A stretch of DNA of 64,000 nt. Source: Neorhizobium huautlense. GTDB lineage: Bacteria; Pseudomonadota; Alphaproteobacteria; Rhizobiales; Rhizobiaceae. Made by a program: the position numbers and the translations under genes. Of the stretch, positions 43,893 to 53,139 are shown piece by piece (the first letter of the stretch is position 1; every line of letters starts with the position of its first letter). The notes under the pieces are model-generated. The model ran no database searches. It saw nothing but the letters and a program-made list of their open reading frames with translations, and was not told the DNA's origin. The stretch covers positions 53,029 through 117,028 of the forward strand of contig NZ_PVBM01000018.1 of the NCBI RefSeq assembly GCF_002968575.1, in the 5' to 3' direction.

Positions 43893-44654
43893 TTAACGTG
43901 CCAGCCAGCCGCCATCGACCGGCAGAACCACGCCATGGATGTAATCCGCTGCCGGTGACGCCAGAAAAACGGCCGCACCGCCAAGTTCTTCGGGCTGACC
44001 CCAGTGACCCGCGGGGATGCGGCCGAGAATGGCCGAATTGCGGTCGGGGTCATTGCGAAGCGCTTCGGTATTGTTGGTGGAGAAATAGCCCGGCGCAATG
44101 GCGTTCACATTGATACCCTTGCCGGCCCATTCGCAGGCGAGCAGGCGCGTCAGCCCGGCCAGGCCGCTCTTGGAGGCCGTATAGGAGGGAATACGAATGC
44201 CGCCCTGGAATGAGAGAAGCGAAGCGATATTGATGATCTTGCCGCTCTTGCCTTCGCTGATCAAACGACGCGCGAAAGCCTGGGAGAGGAAGAACACGGT
44301 TTTGAGGTTCACATCCATCACCGCATCCCAGTCCGCTTCGCTGAAATCGATTGCGTCGGCCCGGCGGATAATACCGGCGTTGTTGACGAGGATGTCGGCG
44401 CGGCCGGTCCAGGCAATCGTCTGGTCGATCACGTCCTGAACCGGTTCGATCGTCGAAAGGTCAGCCTTGATGGTGTGGCTTTTCCCGTCACCCGCGGCGG
44501 CGATGGCCGCTTCCGTCTCCGACATCGAGGATCGTCCCACCAGCGCCACGTCCGCTCCCGCGCCGGCGAGTGCTACGGCTATCGCCTGTCCAAGCCCCGT
44601 ATTGGCGCCGGTGACGATTGCCGTCTTGCCGCTCAGATCGAATGAAACAGCCAT
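43893..44654 (-). CDS. kduD: SDR family 2-deoxy-D-gluconate/2-dehydro-3-deoxy-gluconate dehydrogenase, KduD-like
   Basis: 253 residues. Rossmann cofactor motif TGANTGLGQA near residues 15-24, NNAGI, and catalytic Ser with YTASK (Tyr-x-x-x-Lys). Close to KduD by FDLSGKTAIVTGA, LVNNAGIIRRADA and GINVNAIAPGYFSTNNTEALR. KduD interconverts 2,5-diketo-3-deoxygluconate and 2-keto-3-deoxygluconate in uronate breakdown. No other uronate genes are adjacent, so the physiological substrate is uncertain. Confidence 0.85.
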   Translation of the reverse strand: MAVSFDLSGKTAIVTGANTGLGQAIAVALAGAGADVALVGRSSMSETEAAIAAAGDGKSHTIKADLSTIEPVQDVIDQTIAWTGRADILVNNAGIIRRADAIDFSEADWDAVMDVNLKTVFFLSQAFARRLISEGKSGKIINIASLLSFQGGIRIPSYTASKSGLAGLTRLLACEWAGKGINVNAIAPGYFSTNNTEALRNDPDRNSAILGRIPAGHWGQPEELGGAAVFLASPAADYIHGVVLPVDGGWLAR

Positions 44655-45032
44655 GTCCTTCTCCTCAAAAGCCGGAAAATGCAGATACGGCCTGCTTACC
44701 GTTACGAGCGCTCCGGTAGAAGCTGAAAATTTTTGCCAGAGCCTCGGCCGGTGCCGTCAAGGGCTCGAACTGGCATCTCTGAAAGGATTGATCCAGCGGC
44801 GGCGTATCGGGCCCGAATAAACAGCCTGTATCGATCTGCAGTCTCATCATAGGGAGAGGTCGCCGCGGCAGAAGACTCGGTGGTAGGCCCGCTTCGTCTG
44901 CTCTCCATAAGTCAGGCCGGCAGCTAGACGCTGCGACCAGTTCCTCAAGCGGCACCGAGTCCTCAAAATGCCAGAAGCCGCCCGTGAAGGTCACGGACGG
45001 CTCCTGAAATTGCTGAGGCTCGTTGCCGGGTG
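44655..45032. other. Intergenic region between the KduD-like gene and infB
   Basis: 378 nt without a recognisable gene. Open frames on the minus strand here are continuations of out-of-frame infB reading and have no RBS or family motif. It contains the infB terminator-like hairpin at 44976-45002. rbfA, which usually follows infB, is not here. Confidence 0.5.
44976..45002 (-). terminator. Terminator-like hairpin after infB
   Basis: Twelve-bp stem AGCCGTCCGTGA / TCACGGGCGGCT (one G-U pair) with a 3-nt loop, 30 nt after the infB stop on the minus strand. The downstream sequence is only loosely U-rich (TTCTGGCATTTTG), so termination may be partial. Confidence 0.55.
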
Positions 45033-47753
45033 TCACAGCGTGCGCGTGACGTGCTCGACGCGGAAGCACTCGATGACGTCGCCGGCACGGATGTCTTCGT
45101 AGTTCTCGAAGGCCATACCGCATTCCTGGCCGACCGGCACTTCCGACACTTCGTCCTTGAAGCGCTTGAGCGTCTTGAGCTTGCCTTCGTGAATGACGAC
45201 GTTGTCGCGCACGAGGCGTACGCCCGCACCGCGCTCGACCTTGCCTTCGGTGACACGGCAACCAGCGACCTTGCCGACCTTGGTGATGTTGAACACCTCC
45301 AGTATTTCGGCATTGCCGAGGAAGGTCTCGCGACGCTCCGGAGACAGCAGGCCCGACATCGCTGCCTTCACGTCATCCACCAGATCGTAGATGATGTTGT
45401 AGTAGCGGATTTCGATGCCCGAACGCTCGGCGAAGGCGCGCGCCTGTGCGTTGGCACGGACGTTGAAGCCGATGATCGCCGCATTGGATGCCTCGGCAAG
45501 CGAGATATCCGACTCGGTGATCCCGCCTGCACCCGAGTGAACGACACGGGCGCGGACTTCGTCCGTGCCGAGCTTGTCGAGCGCACCAATGATCGCTTCG
45601 ATAGAGCCCTGCACGTCGCCCTTGATGACCAGCGGGAATTCCTTCAGGCCAGAGGCCTGCAGCTGCGTCATCATCTGCTCGAGCGATCCGCGCGAGCCGG
45701 ACTGGCGTGCCGCGGCCTTGTCGCGGGCGAGACGCTGGCGGTATTCCGAGATCTCGCGGGCGCGGCCTTCGTTCTCCACGACGGCGAACTTGTCGCCTGC
45801 CGCCGGCGTGCCGGAAAGACCAAGCACTTCGACAGGCATGGCAGGACCGGCTTCCTTGACGTGTTCGCCCTTGTCGGTGACGAGCGCCCGGACGCGACCC
45901 CACTGGTCGCCGGCCACGATGATCTGGCCGGGTCTCAGAGTGCCCTTCTGGACGAGGACCGTTGCGACGGAACCGCGGCCGCGGTCGAGCTGGGCTTCGA
46001 TCACCGTACCTTCGGCCGTCCGGTTCGGATTGGCCTTCAGATCGAGAATTTCGGCCTGCAGCAGGATCGCCTCAAGCAGCTTGTCGAGGTTGGTGTGGTT
46101 CTTCGCCGAAACTTCGACATCGAGCACCTCACCACCCATGGATTCCACGAAAACCTCGTGCTGCAAAAGCTGCGTGCGCACCTTCTGCGGATCGGCCGTC
46201 GGCTTGTCCACCTTGTTGATCGCCACGATGATCGGAACGCCTGCCGCCTTGGCATGGTTGATGGATTCGATCGTCTGCGGCATCACGCTGTCGTCGGCAG
46301 CAACCACGAGGATTGCGATGTCGGTCGCCTGCGCACCACGGGCACGCATTGCCGTAAAGGCGGCGTGGCCGGGGGTGTCGATGAACGTGATCTTCTGGCC
46401 GTTCTGTTCGACTTGGTAAGCGCCGATATGCTGGGTGATCCCGCCGGCCTCTCCTGCCACCACGTTCGCGTGACGGATGGCGTCGAGCAGCGAGGTCTTG
46501 CCGTGGTCAACGTGACCCATGATGGTGACCACCGGTGGGCGCGAAACCATTTCGCCTTCGTCGTCTGCAACGTTGAAGATGCCTTCCTCGACGTCGGATT
46601 CCGAAACGCGTTTGACGGTGTGGCCGAATTCGCCGGCGATGAGTTCGGCAAGGTCGGCGTCGATGACGTCGCCCGGCTTCATCATCTGGCCTTCCTTCAT
46701 CAGGTACTTGATGACGTCCACGGCGCGTTCGGACATGCGCTGCGACAGTTCCTGAATGGTGATGGTCTCAGGCAGAATGACTTCGCGCACGACTTTTTCG
46801 CGCGGTTCCTGCATCTGGCTGCGGCGGAATTTCTCCTGCCGGCGCCGCATGGCTGCCATCGAACGACCGCGAGCACCGCCCTCGTCGTCCTCGCTGACGG
46901 TAGTTACCGTCAACTTGCCGCGGCGGCGGTCTTCCTCGCCCTTCGGTCGGGCAGGAACTTTGGCTGGTGCGGGCGCTGCAACGCGGCCGCGGCCAGGAGC
47001 GCCCCGAGCCGGAGCCCGTTCCTCTTCTTCGTCCTCGCCGGCCCTGCGGCCCCGACCGACGACGGGCTGACCTGCAGGTGGTGCCGCCGGAGATGGGCGG
47101 GGAGCCGATGGACGCGTCTCCTGCGGGCGACCCGCCGGAGTGGCGGCACGTTCTGCCGGCCTTTCGGCAACCGCAGGGGCGGGAGCCGCAGCTGCGGCAG
47201 GCTCTTCCTTCGCCGGTTCGGCCGCGGCTTCCGCTGCGCGGCGAGCGGCCTCGGCTGCCTCCTCGACCCTACGGCGTTCATCTTCGAGCCGGCGGCGCTC
47301 GTCTTCCTCGGCGCGGCGCTTGGCTTCGACGACCTCGCGTGCCTGCGCCTCAACCAGCGCTCTGCGGCGGGCTTCCATTTCACCTGCCGAGAGGTCGTGC
47401 AGCACCTGTGGACGCTGCGGCTGACGCGGCGGCGGTGCCGAAGGGCGTTGCCCTTGCTGGGGAAGCGGACGCTGGCCACCCTGAGGGGCGGGTTGATGGA
47501 TCCGTGGCTGAGGATTGACGGGCTGCGGCGCGGGCTGTGCCGCTTCGACAGGTTTCGGCGTCGGAGCTGCGGGCGCAAATACCGGCTTCTCATCGAGCGG
47601 CCGGGTCGGCCGGCGTTTCACCGTCTCGACCACGACGGCTTTTGTGCGACCGCGACCCATGTCTTGGCGCACGGTACCGTGGCTTACGCCCGTTGGCTTC
47701 AGTGTAAGGGTTTTCTTAACGCCGAGTGTCTTGTCGTCTTTGTTATCGGTCAT
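45033..47753 (-). CDS. infB: Translation initiation factor IF-2
   Basis: 906 residues. The first 320 are low-complexity (Pro/Gln, then an Arg/Glu/Ala coiled segment), typical of the alphaproteobacterial N-domain. The GTPase domain has G1 GHVDHGKT at 413-420, then [16 protein letters not shown] (G3) and NKVDKP (G4); the C-terminal domains include [18 protein letters not shown] and end [10 protein letters not shown]. Delivers fMet-tRNA and joins subunits. The start lies only 3 nt from a strong hairpin that covers its RBS. Last gene of the rimP-nusA-ylxR-infB operon. Confidence 0.97.
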   Translation of the reverse strand: MTDNKDDKTLGVKKTLTLKPTGVSHGTVRQDMGRGRTKAVVVETVKRRPTRPLDEKPVFAPAAPTPKPVEAAQPAPQPVNPQPRIHQPAPQGGQRPLPQQGQRPSAPPPRQPQRPQVLHDLSAGEMEARRRALVEAQAREVVEAKRRAEEDERRRLEDERRRVEEAAEAARRAAEAAAEPAKEEPAAAAAPAPAVAERPAERAATPAGRPQETRPSAPRPSPAAPPAGQPVVGRGRRAGEDEEEERAPARGAPGRGRVAAPAPAKVPARPKGEEDRRRGKLTVTTVSEDDEGGARGRSMAAMRRRQEKFRRSQMQEPREKVVREVILPETITIQELSQRMSERAVDVIKYLMKEGQMMKPGDVIDADLAELIAGEFGHTVKRVSESDVEEGIFNVADDEGEMVSRPPVVTIMGHVDHGKTSLLDAIRHANVVAGEAGGITQHIGAYQVEQNGQKITFIDTPGHAAFTAMRARGAQATDIAILVVAADDSVMPQTIESINHAKAAGVPIIVAINKVDKPTADPQKVRTQLLQHEVFVESMGGEVLDVEVSAKNHTNLDKLLEAILLQAEILDLKANPNRTAEGTVIEAQLDRGRGSVATVLVQKGTLRPGQIIVAGDQWGRVRALVTDKGEHVKEAGPAMPVEVLGLSGTPAAGDKFAVVENEGRAREISEYRQRLARDKAAARQSGSRGSLEQMMTQLQASGLKEFPLVIKGDVQGSIEAIIGALDKLGTDEVRARVVHSGAGGITESDISLAEASNAAIIGFNVRANAQARAFAERSGIEIRYYNIIYDLVDDVKAAMSGLLSPERRETFLGNAEILEVFNITKVGKVAGCRVTEGKVERGAGVRLVRDNVVIHEGKLKTLKRFKDEVSEVPVGQECGMAFENYEDIRAGDVIECFRVEHVTRTL

Positions 47754-47756
47754 TCC

Positions 47757-47780
47757 GTTCCTGTTCCTTCGGACAGGAAC
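47757..47780 (-). promoter_or_regulatory. Hairpin covering the infB ribosome binding site
   Basis: GTTCCTGT / ACAGGAAC, a perfect 8-bp stem with a small apical CC/GG extension, ending 3 nt before the infB ATG on the minus strand. The candidate AAGGA lies in the loop and AGGAA in the 3' arm, so pairing could limit initiation. Confidence 0.55.
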
Positions 47781-47854
47781 AGATGAAAGCCATCAGAACC
47801 TGTCGTTCAATTCATGTATTTCGATTATGCGTCCGGCTGAAGCCGGTGACCGCG

Positions 47855-48544
47855 TCATTGCTTCGGCATGTCGGCGACATCCTTTTTTTGGGACAGGCCG
47901 CCTGTGCGGTACTGTTCAAGTAGGTTTGCGCGCTTCACTACACCCTCACCCGCCTGCCCTGCAAGCGCGCAAGCATGGATAAAAGCATTCTGGCCCATCA
48001 CTTCGTCCAATTCAGCTCCGGAAAAGAGCGAAAAGGACGGAATATCTTCCCCGGCATTGGTCCCGAGCTTCCAGGCCTTGCGGGCCTGGTCTATCTTTCT
48101 CACCCCGTCGGCAGCAGCGTCCGCCGCATGAAAGACGGCAAGCGCGGCACCCGCACGAACGGCGGCATCCACCTTCATGGCGCCGGAAACGAACTGACCC
48201 GCTTTGCGGGCCATGTTCATCATGCCAACAAGATCGGCTGCGAGCAGCCTGTCCACCAGTGCACCCAGATCGGCATCGGCTTTCGCCTCGGTCTTCAGCG
48301 CCCGGGCGAAAAGCTTTTTCTGAACCGCCCGGTCAACCAAAGCCCGGTCAGCCTTGACCCAGCAGCCGCGCCCTGGAAGCTGACGCTTCAGGTCGGGCAC
48401 GACGCGCCCGTCCGGGCCGGCAACGAAGCGGATCAGCGTCTCCGGCGAACCGCTTTCGCGCGTCACGATGCAGGTGCGGTCATTCACGACAATCTCGCTC
48501 CGCCCGTCATCGTCGCTGTCCGGCTCGCCTGCGAGCGGAATCAT
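47855..48544 (-). CDS. YlxR-L7Ae fusion RNA-binding protein
   Basis: 229 residues. The N-terminal YlxR/DUF448 domain (about 18-95) has RTCIVTRESGSPETLIRFV and the conserved LPGRGCWVKADR; a second domain (about 100-200) resembles L7Ae/L30e (MMNMARKAGQFVSGAMKVD, AGAALAVFHAADAA). The fusion is usual in alphaproteobacteria. Binds RNA, probably ribosome- or NusA-associated. ATG overlaps the nusA stop; a 101-nt gap with a hairpin precedes infB. Confidence 0.9.
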   Translation of the reverse strand: MIPLAGEPDSDDDGRSEIVVNDRTCIVTRESGSPETLIRFVAGPDGRVVPDLKRQLPGRGCWVKADRALVDRAVQKKLFARALKTEAKADADLGALVDRLLAADLVGMMNMARKAGQFVSGAMKVDAAVRAGAALAVFHAADAAADGVRKIDQARKAWKLGTNAGEDIPSFSLFSGAELDEVMGQNAFIHACALAGQAGEGVVKRANLLEQYRTGGLSQKKDVADMPKQ

Positions 48545-50148
48545 TCCTGTTCGGCGGTATCCGCCTCCTCGACCTGCTCCTCCTGCTGCTGCGCAAGATC
48601 CTCTTCGGTAATCCAGCCAGCCAGCAGACGCGCCTGGACGATCATGTTTTCAGCTTCCACCCGTGAAACGTCGAACTTGGAGAAAAGGCCCTCGAACTTC
48701 TTCGTTTCGCCGTCCTTGCGTTCGCTCCAGCCGACCAGATCGTCGGCGGCGCAGCCGGCAAAATCCTCGATCGTCTTGATGCCGTCCTCGCCGAGGGCGA
48801 CCATCATCTGCGCCGTCAGGCCGTCGATCTGGCGCAACTCGTCGGAGACGCCGAGTTCCTTGCGCTTGGCATCGTTCTCCGCCTCGACGCGGTCCAGATA
48901 TTCCCGGGCGCGGGTCTGGATTTCGGTCGCCGTGTCTTCGTCGAAACCTTCGATAGAGGCAATTTCGTCGAGCTCGACATAAGCCAGTTCCTCGACCTGC
49001 GCGAAGCCTTCGGACGCCAGTACCTGGCCGATCATTTCGTCCACGTCGAGCGCTTCCATGAAAAGGTTGGAGCGTTCGTTGAATTCCTTCTGGCGGCGTT
49101 CGGACTCTTCCTGCTCGGTCATGATGTCGATGTCCCAGCCGGTAAGCTGCGACGCGAGGCGGACGTTCTGGCCGCGGCGGCCGATGGCGAGCGACAGCTG
49201 TTCGTCCGGCACCACGACTTCGATGCGCTCGGCATCCTCGTCGAGGACCACCTTGGCGACTTCTGCCGGCTGCAGCGCGTTGACGATGAACGATGCCGGG
49301 TCCTGGCTCCAGGGAATGATGTCGATCTTCTCGCCCTGCAGTTCGCCGACAACTGCCTGGACGCGCGAACCGCGCATACCGACGCAGGCGCCGACCGGAT
49401 CGATCGACGAGTCGTTGGAGATCACGGCGATCTTGGCGCGAGAACCGGGGTCGCGGGCGACCGACTTGATCTGGATGATGCCGTCGTAGATTTCCGGCAC
49501 TTCCATGGTGAAGAGCTTCACCATGAACTGCGGATGGGTGCGCGACAGGAAGATCTGCGGGCCGCGCTGCTCGCGGCGCACGTCGTAGACATAGGCGCGG
49601 ACGCGATCGCCGTAGCGCATGTTCTCGCGTGGGATCATTTCGTCGCGGCGGATAATGCCTTCGCCACGGCCGAGGTCGACGATGACGTTGCCGTATTCGA
49701 CGCGCTTGACGGTGCCGTTGACGATTTCGCCGACACGGTCCTTGAATTCGTCGAACTGCCGATCGCGCTCGGCTTCGCGAACCTTCTGCACGATAACCTG
49801 CTTTGCCGACTGCGCGGCGATGCGGCCGAAATCCATCGGCGGCAGCGGGTCGGCAATGAAGTCGCCGATCTTGGCATCTGGATTGCGGTCGCGGGCCAGC
49901 GCCAGCGGAATCTGCGTGCCGTAATCTTCAGCGGCCTCGACCACCTCCAAGAGGCGCTGCAGACGGATTTCGCCGGTCTTGGAGTTGATGTCGGCGCGGA
50001 TATTTGTTTCCGAGCCGTAACGGGAGCGGGCAGCCTTCTGGATGGCGTCGGCCATCGCGGCCAGCACGATTTCGCGGTCGATGACCTTTTCGCGCGCCAC
50101 TGCATCCGCGATCTGCAGAAGTTCAAGCCGGTTCGCACTCACTGCCAT
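48541..50148 (-). CDS. nusA: Transcription termination/antitermination factor NusA
   Basis: 535 residues: N-terminal RNA polymerase-binding domain (1-130), S1 domain (about 133-200), two KH domains ([25 protein letters not shown] and [20 protein letters not shown] segments), and a C-terminal helical part with HhH-like repeats, ending in a Gln/Glu tail. Regulates pausing, intrinsic termination and antitermination. A terminator-like hairpin in the rimP leader is well placed for autogenous control by NusA. Confidence 0.96.
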   Translation of the reverse strand: MAVSANRLELLQIADAVAREKVIDREIVLAAMADAIQKAARSRYGSETNIRADINSKTGEIRLQRLLEVVEAAEDYGTQIPLALARDRNPDAKIGDFIADPLPPMDFGRIAAQSAKQVIVQKVREAERDRQFDEFKDRVGEIVNGTVKRVEYGNVIVDLGRGEGIIRRDEMIPRENMRYGDRVRAYVYDVRREQRGPQIFLSRTHPQFMVKLFTMEVPEIYDGIIQIKSVARDPGSRAKIAVISNDSSIDPVGACVGMRGSRVQAVVGELQGEKIDIIPWSQDPASFIVNALQPAEVAKVVLDEDAERIEVVVPDEQLSLAIGRRGQNVRLASQLTGWDIDIMTEQEESERRQKEFNERSNLFMEALDVDEMIGQVLASEGFAQVEELAYVELDEIASIEGFDEDTATEIQTRAREYLDRVEAENDAKRKELGVSDELRQIDGLTAQMMVALGEDGIKTIEDFAGCAADDLVGWSERKDGETKKFEGLFSKFDVSRVEAENMIVQARLLAGWITEEDLAQQQEEQVEEADTAEQE

Positions 50149-50210
50149 TGTCGTTGGTCTCCGTAGGTCGAAAGGTATGGCCTCTCCTCGAGGCCCCTTA
50201 ATCTTTTCTG

Positions 50211-50798
50211 TTATTCGTCGTCTTCGTCGTTCTGGTTCGCTGCCTGAGTTTTGGCAAGCTTGTCTGCCTTAAGGGCGTCGCGGATCAGATCGTCGGTCAA
50301 AATGAGCTTTGCCTCAGCCAGTGCCGAAAACGGGATTGTCACCCGCGGTTCCTCGCCATAGGCGACCTGGTCCCGCTCGAGGGTGAACCCTTCCGTGTCC
50401 GCTTCCGTGATCCTGCCGCGGAACCGCTTGCGGTTGTCGATCATGATCGACGTTTCGCATTTGACCAGATGGCCCTTCCAATGGGTGAAATCCGATTTCC
50501 GGACCATCGGGCGGTCGATGCCCGGCGAGGATACTTCGAGATGATACGCTTTATCGATCGGATCTTCCACATCTAGGACCGGCGAAATCGCCATGGACAC
50601 GGCCTCGCAGCCCTCGACATCCATGGTCCCGTCATTGCGCTCGGCCATGATCTGCAGCGTCAGGCCGTTCTGGTTCAGCAGGCGAACGCGAACCAGCCGG
50701 AAATCCATGGAAATCAGCACGGGCTCGATGATTTCGGCGATCCTGAGGTCGAGCCCGGTCTCGATGATGAGCCGCGGCTCGTGTTCGGTTTGCGGCAT
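50211..50798 (-). CDS. rimP: Ribosome maturation factor RimP
   Basis: 195 residues from ATG 50798 (GGAGAG upstream); a longer frame to 50897 would include the leader terminator. N-terminal domain with [14 protein letters not shown] and [21 protein letters not shown], the signature [14 protein letters not shown], and a C-terminal SH3-like domain. The acidic tail ends QNDEDDE. Needed for 30S assembly. First gene of the operon, 62 nt before nusA. Confidence 0.95.
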   Translation of the reverse strand: MPQTEHEPRLIIETGLDLRIAEIIEPVLISMDFRLVRVRLLNQNGLTLQIMAERNDGTMDVEGCEAVSMAISPVLDVEDPIDKAYHLEVSSPGIDRPMVRKSDFTHWKGHLVKCETSIMIDNRKRFRGRITEADTEGFTLERDQVAYGEEPRVTIPFSALAEAKLILTDDLIRDALKADKLAKTQAANQNDEDDE

Positions 50799-50862
50799 AA
50801 GCTCTCCGGCATCATTGCCGAATCCGGCCTTGCCGGGATTCGGGTTGAACCGACCGCCTAAC

Positions 50863-50893
50863 AAAAAAGAGCGGGTCCGGTCGGGCCCACTCT
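50863..50893 (-). terminator. Leader terminator (attenuator candidate) upstream of rimP
   Basis: On the minus strand an 11-bp stem AGAGTGGGCCC / GGACCCGCTCT (one G-U, one mismatch) with a 4-nt loop is followed by six U. It lies 65 nt upstream of the rimP ATG and after no gene on that strand, because the MFS gene behind it is divergent. Best explained as attenuation in the rimP-nusA-infB leader; the end of a short unseen RNA is the alternative. Confidence 0.65.
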
Positions 50894-51041
50894 TCATCGG
50901 ACGATCAAGAATATGGCCTGCATATACGCCCTCATGCCCTGGATTGCAAGAGTCGCCTGTTTCTTTGCCCCTGGCTGCTGGAATTTGAATATGCCCCGTC
51001 TATAACGTTGCGTGACGACGCAGCAAAAACGAGGACGGAAA

Positions 51042-52673
51042 TTGCCTGACCGGATATCGACCTTGGCACCCTTCAGGCACGAGACCTTCAGGACCATCTG
51101 GATAGCAAGCCTGGCCTCCAATTTCGGAGGGCTTATACAGGCGGTCGGCGCCGCCTGGATGATGACCTCGATTTCCGATTCGCAGGATATGGTCGCATTG
51201 GTTCAGGCCTCGACGGCCTTGCCGATCATGCTTTTCTCCCTGGTCGCGGGTGCTCTCGCCGATAACTTCAATCGGCGCAACCTGATGCTGACGGCGCAGA
51301 TCTTCATGCTTGTGGTTTCGGTCATACTCACGCTCTGTGCCTATTTCGACCTGCTGACGCCCTGGCTGCTCCTGGCGTTTACCTTCCTGCTCGGCTGCGG
51401 AGTAGCGCTCAATAACCCTTCCTGGCAGGCATCGGTCGGCGACATGGTCCCCCGCGAGGTGCTGCCTGCGGCCGTGACGATCAACAGCGTGGGCTTCAAT
51501 ATCACCCGCAGCCTTGGCCCGGCCATTGGCGGCGCGATCGTTGCAGCGGCAAGCGCCGCCGCCGCCTTCGCCGTCAATGCATGCAGCTATTTCGCGCTGA
51601 TCTACGCGCTCTTTCGTTGGAAGCCCCCTGTCCGCGACAATGCCCTGCCGCGGGAAACGTTGCTGCGTGCGCTTTCGGCCGGGCTCGGCTACGTGGCGAT
51701 GTCGCCAAACATCCTGAACGTCCTGTTCCGGGGACTGGTCTTCGGCCTTTCGGCGAGCGCCATTCTCGCCCTTCTGCCGATTGTGGCGCGCGATCTGGTG
51801 GCGGGAGGCCCGCTCACCTACGGCGTCATGCTGGGTGCTTTCGGGGTCGGGGCGATTGCAGGAGCGATGGGCAACTCGAGGCTGCGCGAGAAACTGTCGA
51901 GCGAGTCGATCGTACGCCTCTCCTTTCTGGGGTTTGCCGCAAGCGCCGCCATTCTCGCGCTCAGCACCAATACCTGGCTCAGCACTGCGGTGCTTCTTGT
52001 TCCCGGTGCCTGTTGGGTCATGGCGCTCTCTTTGTTCAACACGACGGTGCAGCTCTCGACGCCACGCTGGGTCGTCGGCAGGGCGCTCTCCTTCTACCAG
52101 ACGGCCGCCTTTGGCGGCATCGCCGGGGGCAGTTGGCTATGGGGCATCCTCTCGGAAGGCTTTGACGTATCGGTTGCTTTATCATTGTCGAGCCTCGCGA
52201 TGCTGTTCGGTGCGGCGATCGGCATGCGGGCGCCCCTACCGCAGCTCAGCGACCTCAATCTCGATCCGCTCAACCGGTTCAACGAGCCGCTATTGAGGCT
52301 CGACCTGCAGCCTCGCAGCGGCCCGATCGTGTCGCTGATCGATTACATCATCGCTGACGAGGATGTGCCGGAATTCCTTGCCCTGATGTCACGCAGGCGG
52401 CGGATCCGCATTCGCGACGGCGCCCGGCAATGGGCCCTGATGCGCGACCTCGAGCATCCGGAGATCTGGACCGAGACCTACCACACGGCGACCTGGGCCG
52501 ATTACGTGCGGCACAACCAGCGGCGCACGCAGGCGGATGCCGAGGTTTGGGACGCGATCCGCGCGCTCCATCACGAAAAAGAAGGCCCGCGGGTCCATCG
52601 CCTGATCGAACGGCAAACGATACCGCCAGACGACGACGTATTTCACAAGTCACCCCCCGACCTGCATCATTAA
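51042..52673 (+). CDS. MFS transporter (MFS_3/EntS-like) with C-terminal soluble domain
   Basis: 543 residues from TTG 51042, supported by GAGGACGG 7 nt upstream; GTG 51012 would add 10 residues. Twelve membrane helices with the MFS loop motif GALADNFNRR after helix 2. From about residue 405 a cytoplasmic alpha/beta domain of about 135 residues follows, as in the family called transmembrane secretion effectors. Related to enterobactin exporters; a drug or siderophore efflux role is possible but unproven. Divergent from rimP. Confidence 0.85.
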   Translation: MPDRISTLAPFRHETFRTIWIASLASNFGGLIQAVGAAWMMTSISDSQDMVALVQASTALPIMLFSLVAGALADNFNRRNLMLTAQIFMLVVSVILTLCAYFDLLTPWLLLAFTFLLGCGVALNNPSWQASVGDMVPREVLPAAVTINSVGFNITRSLGPAIGGAIVAAASAAAAFAVNACSYFALIYALFRWKPPVRDNALPRETLLRALSAGLGYVAMSPNILNVLFRGLVFGLSASAILALLPIVARDLVAGGPLTYGVMLGAFGVGAIAGAMGNSRLREKLSSESIVRLSFLGFAASAAILALSTNTWLSTAVLLVPGACWVMALSLFNTTVQLSTPRWVVGRALSFYQTAAFGGIAGGSWLWGILSEGFDVSVALSLSSLAMLFGAAIGMRAPLPQLSDLNLDPLNRFNEPLLRLDLQPRSGPIVSLIDYIIADEDVPEFLALMSRRRRIRIRDGARQWALMRDLEHPEIWTETYHTATWADYVRHNQRRTQADAEVWDAIRALHHEKEGPRVHRLIERQTIPPDDDVFHKSPPDLHH

Positions 52674-52683
52674 CCGGCCCACC

Positions 52684-53139
52684 ATGTTCCTTTTCAGAAA
52701 AGCCCGCCATTTTGATCTTCCCGCTATCGTCGCGTTGCTGGCAGACGACCCGCTCGGGCAATCGCGGGAGATCCTCTCTCACCCGACCGATCCGCGCTAT
52801 GAGCGTGCCTTTGCGGCAATCGATGCCGATGAGAACCAGCTTCTGGCGGTCGCGGTGGATGCGGCGGATCAGGTGATCGGCTGCCTGCAGCTCTCCTTCA
52901 TTCCGGGCCTGTCCCGCACCGGCATGTGGCGCGGCCAGATTGAAAGCGTGCGCATCTCGGTCGGGGAGCGAGGCAGCGGGCTCGGCTCGCAATTCATCGA
53001 GTGGGCAGTGGAAATGGCTCGGGAACGCGGCTGCAAGCTGGTGCAACTCACCTCGGACAAGGCGCGGCCGGATGCCATCCGCTTCTACGAAAAACTTGGC
53101 TTTGTCGCCAGCCACGAAGGCCTGAAACGAAACCTCTAG
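52684..53139 (+). CDS. GNAT family N-acetyltransferase
   Basis: 151 residues. GNAT fold with the acetyl-CoA loop segment RISVGERGSGLGSQFIEWAV (motif A, V-x6-Q/R-x-x-G-x-G type) near 100-120 and the end motif FYEKLGFVASHEGLKR (motif B). Substrate unknown. Eleven nt after the MFS gene, so probably co-transcribed. The stop overlaps the convergent transglycosylase gene by 4 nt. Confidence 0.88.
   Translation: MFLFRKARHFDLPAIVALLADDPLGQSREILSHPTDPRYERAFAAIDADENQLLAVAVDAADQVIGCLQLSFIPGLSRTGMWRGQIESVRISVGERGSGLGSQFIEWAVEMARERGCKLVQLTSDKARPDAIRFYEKLGFVASHEGLKRNL

Noticed and set aside
44665..45261. A minus-strand open frame after and overlapping infB as a possible extra gene
   Set aside because: Starts inside infB out of frame, lacks an RBS and a recognisable domain.
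45030..47786. A 918-codon open frame on the plus strand opposite infB
   Set aside because: It is the codon-position mirror of infB, has no family motif and no RBS; infB itself is certain.
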